Source: Epiperipatus broadwayi
Lineage: Eukaryota > Onychophora > Udeonychophora > Euonychophora > Peripatidae
Length of the DNA: 64,000 bases
Assembly (NCBI GenBank): GCA_028023455.1
Contig: JAQFVV010000181.1
Location: 260,501-324,500 of the forward strand
Direction of reading: 5' to 3'
The notes under the pieces: generated by a model
Seen by the model: only the letters and a program-made list of their open reading frames with translations
The model's database searches: none
Told to the model about the DNA's origin: nothing
Shown: positions 59,421 to 64,000 of the stretch, one piece after another
Layout of the letters: the number at the start of each line of letters is the position of its first letter
Numbering within the stretch: the stretch's first letter is position 1
Program-made: the position numbers and the translations under genes

Positions 59421-60059
59421 CAATCACCTAGTGAATTCAAATGATTGCTCATTATAGAGTAGATTGCATAAAATATCCTTTTAAATTACCTGCTAATATG
59501 CAAAATGTTTAGTACAAGCAAATGTTTAAAATATACATCATTTAATTAAAATTTTAAAAATAATAGAAATTCAATGAAAACAATCTTTATTTACATTTAG
59601 TATCAATTGTATACTATCAGTCATATATATATATATATATTATAATTATATATACTATCAGTCATATATATATATATATATTATAATTCGATATCTGCGT
59701 TTCTTCAAAGCAATATACGTAATTATATAATTGTATACCTGTATTTATAAATACAGTAATCAGATATATTTAAAAAAAATTTATAAACCACTTAGGAGTG
59801 CTTTTTGTCAACTAATACTTTATGTTGGGTTTGGGAAAAGATAAGGGGGAATTAGATATAAAGCTCATAGAGTTGACAAAGATTATGTTGTGGAAATGGG
59901 ATGGAGCTGAATATGGGAAAACTTAGACTGGGGAATATAAAATAAAGTAGCTAACAGATTTCTCTGGGTATAATTGCTGAGAGATTCTTGACTTCGTTTA
60001 AGGAAAAGATGCAGTACATCACATCACATCACATGAAAAACTAACCTTACCACATTTCT
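59421..60059. other. AT-rich DNA with a duplicated (TA)n unit
   Basis: TACTATCAGTC(TA)nATTATAAT occurs twice in tandem at about 59610-59688. (ACATC)n with the flank seen at 41452 is at 59988-60034. Confidence 0.6.
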
Positions 60060-60655
60060 GTGATCTTAACGTTTGCTGCCTGCCGGTTAATTAAGTCATG
60101 TTTGTATTTGTATAATAGCGTAGCTTCTTTTATTTTTCTTTTGTTGTTACTTTCTTTAATTGGCAATATTTTAACGTTATTGTAATTGAAGTTAAAACCA
60201 TAAATACATGAATTATTGTGGTCGTTAAAAACAGATGATGAAACATTAATATCTATCTACCTTGCAATTTTGATTCAATTTCTGAGTCTTTTTAACAACA
60301 GCAAGTACTCTTTAGTCCTATTTTCCAACATACATCTCAGTTCACTTATATATCCATTGCCACACCTACGTATACATTTATAAATGATACAATTTTTATA
60401 TATAAATGAGATTTTACCTTTAGAATTATTTATTAATTTGTTTAATGTAAAAAGTGTATAAAATGCATTATTACATATACCTTTATAGATTTCCTTATAA
60501 AATTTACTTGATCATTCAAAATATATGATATTGATATTTATAGTTTTTTGTTAGCAGGAAGATCAATATTATTATTAAAATTTTTATTCTTATATCTTGT
60601 ATTAAAATCCATAATAACATTATATTTATATGATTATAATTGTAACCAACATATT
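60060..60655 (-). pseudogene. PLE-B fragment, minus strand (GIY-YIG end)
   Basis: On the minus strand 60060-60420 reads, with one stop, CGNGYISELRCMLENRTKEY, then SSVFNDHNNSCIYGFNFNYN and KIKEATLL..ANVKIT. These match residue for residue the order of the endonuclease at 8231-8569. 60430-60655 is the preceding linker, mirrored in the plus-strand copy to the right. One stop and small shifts make it inactive. Confidence 0.85.
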
Positions 60656-60699
60656 ACAATTCATTCGAATATATTTCAATATTTTTGCCTTAGAATGAA

Positions 60700-60724
60700 T
60701 TGTTAAATGTTGGTTACAATTATA

Positions 60725-60762
<38 letters not shown>

Positions 60763-60783
60763 GTTATTAGAGATTTTAATACA

Positions 60784-60820
<37 letters not shown>

Positions 60821-61105
60821 GTTATTAGAGATTTTAATACAAGATATAAGAATAAAATTTTTAATAATAATATTGATCTTCCTGCTAACAAAAAACTATG
60901 GATATCAATACCTTAATATTTCGAATGATCAAGTAAATTTTATAAAGAAGATTTATAAAGATATATGTGATATTGCATTTTATACACTTACATTAAACAA
61001 ATTAATAAGTAATTCTAAAGATAAAACCTCATTTATAAATAAAAATTGTATCATTTATAAATTGATATGTAAATGTGGCAGTGGATATTATAATGGTAAG
61101 AATTG
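60700..61105 (+). pseudogene. PLE-B fragment, plus strand, interrupted at the GIY-YIG
   Basis: Opposed to 60060-60655 with centre near 60675. It encodes NDQVNFIKKIYKDICDIAFY and IIYKLICKCGSGYYNG, the linker and first part of the nuclease, then stops at the junction with unrelated sequence. A block ATGTTATTAGAGATTTTAAT and neighbours is duplicated with two (TA)n arrays (60728-60760, 60787-60818). The remainder of the nuclease reappears at 63966. Confidence 0.8.
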
Positions 61106-63251
61106 TCCCTCCACGTAACAAAATCTAGAACTCAGGCAAAATACACTAAAGCCGATCAAATCTGGGTACTGGGATCCAGAATCCGACCAACATTCAATTC
61201 TTTCACCTCTGCTCAGTGATCTAATACTCTCTGGATAACATTTCTCAACTTACACAGACATTTAGATTAATCTCGGTCCGACAGTCACTCAGCGTAAAAC
61301 AAAAGACTCGTAAATTAACGAATTTAACACTGATTTGGTCAGATATACACACATATGATTAAATGATTAATTAACATATATCAATGATTGACCTACATAT
61401 AGATATAATGATGTATGTGCAATTAAATCTAGAGTTGGATAAAATGAACTCGGAAACGAGTTATAATTTTAAATATTATTAATTTAATAAAACAATAACA
61501 AATAATAAATCAAAACATACAAAATTATGTGATGGGAACATGAGATATTACTCTCGCAGGCGTTATATAACTATTGAGATTAATGTTACATATCTCATTA
61601 TAAGTGTTTAATAAAGGGTAGTGTGGTATTGGAGTTTATGCCTATATTAATATGCCAAATTTCTAGCTCTTTTGTAGTCTGCTGGATCATATGAAACTTT
61701 ATAGCCAAAGTTATATAACTAACTATAATAGTGCTCCTATGACATCTATCTATACAAAGTTAAATTGAGCATGTAATTAGGCTCAGAAATACACAGGTTA
61801 GCATGTTAATCTAGATTAGAATATACACTAATGCCAGATAAGCATTTAATATAAAAAGAGAGAAAACTGGTTTATAATAGGTTTACCTATATACTCTATG
61901 GCACATATCAAAATATTGATTAAGCAAAAAGGTGTGAATGGCTTCAGCTTCCAAAGACTTGGTTTGCCCTAAAACTGCTCAACTTGCTACGAATAGGAAC
62001 ATCAGTAATTCTGGGAGTCAGATAAGCATTAATTATGAATAATCTAGGTGCTTGTGCCCTAGTTCTAAAAGTATGTGCTTTTATCTGAACTAAGTGGATA
62101 AGTGTGACCTCCACCATCAACTCATCAATAATCATGCAGCAAGCAGATAATTGTACATTGCGTACTTTGTAAGGACACATCCGCAACTTATACATATATA
62201 ACGCAAATACGTAAAATTATATTATCGTGCCTTAAAATTAGATAGTGTCTATTTGCATATCTATACAATCCAGTTCTCAAATTTAGTATTTCAAATATAC
62301 TATTTAGGGACTAAATTAATTAGTAACCTAGTTTAATATTATCACCTGCATCTCAACATATATAAATCTAAGGAGGACAAAGCATATTTGAGGGATAATT
62401 ACGAATAAAACATTAAAATATGCTTTGAGAATATCTCTGTGGCTAGTTCCTATGATGTACGAGTTACATATATAATCAGTTATAATTCATAACTAGAATT
62501 AAGCAAACTACAATCTTAACTAGATAATGACTGATTATTAGAATATTAATACCCAAAAATTAATCAGTAAAATAATAATATGATCTCAAAACAGCGAGTG
62601 AGAAAGAAAAATAATAATTCAATTATTTCATATTTATTATAGCAAAGATTTGAAATTATCTTTGCAGATCAATAAGCTAAAATTATATTTATAAATACTT
62701 GCAGTTTTGAGTCATTTGGCATATTAAATACATATAATATTAAAATGATAAAATCACAGAATAAATTGAGTAGATTAAAAATAGGCATAAAAGACTGCAG
62801 AAAATTATACATTTAAAATAGATTATTAGAGTTTTACATTTTAAAAGAGAATTTGAGTTTTACAATCAGGCAAGATTTAGCATTTAACAGTCTTCTTTGT
62901 AGGTTTTAGTACAGGTGTTTGGGAAAGGCATATTTAATAAATAGCTAGCTTTTAAAAAAAAAGAATCAAAAGTCACAGTTTATAAACAGAGCTCTGAAAG
63001 AAAATTTACCATTCAGTTGTTTTCATTGCAGTTAGTTCTGGAACACTTGGGATGATATTAAGTTGACACTTTTGACAATGATTTAAAGTTAATAGAGATT
63101 TTCCACAGGCTGCTTTGCTGGTGTATGGCATTAGGTTTTATTGGACCAAAGTTCTCCATTCCCAATCAAGGAGAGGGGTGAGTTATTGCTGTTCTACTCA
63201 ACCATTTTGAAGATAAAATATATGATCGATCCTGGGGAACAAAACTTTTAG

Positions 63252-63259
63252 TATTTATA
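63252..63259 (-). promoter_or_regulatory. TATA-box candidate
   Basis: The minus strand reads GTATAAATAC in a moderately GC-containing context, followed about 25-30 bases on by TTTTGTTCCCCAGG. It would drive leftward transcription into the insertion. Sequence-only prediction. Confidence 0.3.
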
Positions 63260-63652
63260 CTTTTCGAACTCTGGCCACCTGTTAATTTTTATGAGCTTGT
63301 CCATAGCTGAAAAATCCATTTATTTATTTTAGCAAAACATATTTAATAGCTACAACTAGTAAAAAAAACTCATTTATTTATTTTAGAAAAACAATTTTAA
63401 TTATGACAACTAATTGAGATTTTGTTTTTCTGCTAATTTTGTTATTAACATTTTATATTTACAAAATCAACTTCACGCTATTTTAGGACCAATGCATGAC
63501 CTACTTTGAAAATTGTTTACAAAAATCAAATGTTATTTTGACAAAGTTACTTTCATAATTAGTAGAACTAATTTTATAACCATACATGCAGAATAACAGG
63601 AAATATACATATGCGATTTCAATAATACAACAATAAAATTGGCTAAGTAATT

Positions 63653-63805
63653 TAACTAAAATATTTCTTAAACTAGAAATATTTATAAAATGAATATACA
63701 TATCTGTAATATACACCAATAACATAATAATTTAAACTAAAATATTTCTTAAATTAGAAATACTTATAAAATGGATACATATCTGTAACATATATGTATA
63801 CTATT
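63653..63805 (+). repeat. Tandem duplication of about 80 bp
   Basis: AACTAAAATATTTCTTAAAnTAGAAATAnTTATAAAATG...ATACATATCTGTAA is repeated at about 63655 and 63733 with few differences. Confidence 0.85.
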
Positions 63806-63965
63806 AAATTACAGACTTACCATTTGCATATATATACATGATTCCGCATATATAGTAATTTAATGTTATTTAAATGGGTACTCTGAAAGGGTTTAAACCT
63901 GGCATATGGATAGGTGTGTGGGTAAAATACGTGAAACAGGTGGGTGGATAAATCTGACTGTTTCA

Positions 63966-64000
63966 ATATATAGGTAAATCGAGGTGTACATTGAAAAAAA
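63966..64000 (+). pseudogene. PLE-B GIY-YIG continuation, cut by the window end
   Basis: ATATATAGGTAAATCGAGGTGTACATTG continues the nuclease at the residue where 61105 stopped: compare GGTGAATCTAAGTGTACATT at 8261-8280 and the mirrored copy near 60340. Confidence 0.7.

Larger units (their letters stand above)
61106..63965. mobile_element. Unidentified 2.9-kb insertion inside a PLE
   Basis: PLE-B sequence breaks off at about 61105 and resumes in register at about 63966, so the DNA between is an insertion. Its left edge starts TGTCCCTCCACGTAAC. The sequence is richer in G+C than the flanks up to about 63300, has no recognised protein (one 83-codon minus-strand ORF at 61944-62195 without motif), and has a TATA-like promoter candidate on the minus strand. 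GGTAA occurs near both junctions. It might be a solo LTR or other non-coding element. Confidence 0.6.

Noticed and set aside
60703-60916. Opposed ORFs rich in I and Y.
   Set aside because: Products of (TA)n arrays read in frame.
61944-62195. 83-codon minus-strand ORF in the unknown insertion.
   Set aside because: No domain, no conserved pattern and no second copy; kept only as part of the insertion.
1-64000. CRISPR arrays, operons, Shine-Dalgarno sites or prophage.
   Set aside because: No regularly spaced repeats with unique spacers and no bacterial gene structure; the content is that of an animal nuclear genome.

Overview
The window is AT-rich (by eye about three quarters A+T) animal nuclear DNA dominated by old, nested transposable elements. 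The only host coding sequence I can support is one 116-base exon at 50476-50591, which encodes part of the cyclic-nucleotide-binding domain of a CNG channel of the beta type. Intron-exon structure, (TA)n arrays, tRNA-derived SINEs, Penelope-like elements (PLEs), an RTE-type LINE, a Ty3/gypsy element, and hAT, piggyBac and pogo/Tigger-like relics all point to an invertebrate metazoan. The species cannot be named from sequence alone.

Layout. 1-5000: two long foldback repeats, two tRNA-derived SINEs, and a 259-bp inverted-repeat element whose unpaired centre holds a complete hammerhead-ribozyme design (3815-3879). 5250-5745: two RTE 3' ends head to head. 7570-8570: a PLE fragment with a GIY-YIG endonuclease. 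8570-13370: AT-rich DNA with weak LTR-like traces. 13370-21040: one broken minus-strand PLE (PLE-A). Its left pseudo-LTR region holds a SPIN-like hAT element, and its right pseudo-LTR was split by a 3.3-kb RTE copy with an 11-bp target duplication. 21047-28708: an internally deleted minus-strand Ty3/gypsy element with a tRNA-Lys primer-binding site. Its right LTR carries a 747-bp piggyBac-like element at TTAA, and the left LTR preserves the empty site. 28710-36680: PLE inverted-repeat pieces, SINEs, a minus-strand PLE (PLE-C), a second 747-bp piggyBac-like copy, a 94-bp-arm palindrome and a third, truncated piggyBac-like copy.

36680-45370: mostly featureless AT-rich DNA, a 1.3-kb pogo/Tigger-like element and a possible LTR ending at a TGGCGCC primer site. 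45370-48565: a degenerate plus-strand RTE copy peppered with members of a second inverted-repeat family. Three copies of that family have 12-15-bp target duplications and several carry a hammerhead-like motif. 50476-50591: the CNG exon, with a SINE about 110 bases into the following intron. 52680-54815: another inverted-repeat element, a SINE and a 36-bp minisatellite. 56370-59420: an RTE 3' fragment and a dead hAT/ZMYM1-like transposase. 60060-64000: two opposed PLE fragments; the right one is interrupted by a 2.9-kb unidentified insertion and resumes in the last 35 bases.

The most notable theme is recurrent hammerhead-ribozyme architecture. It appears as one fully canonical motif inside a foldback element, a repeated variant family with one altered core base, and PLE-type motifs, some paired on opposite strands of the same inverted repeat. 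The long variable target duplications of the second family suggest copying by target-primed retrotransposition, so it may be a non-autonomous, ribozyme-bearing retroelement that depends on the resident PLEs or RTEs.
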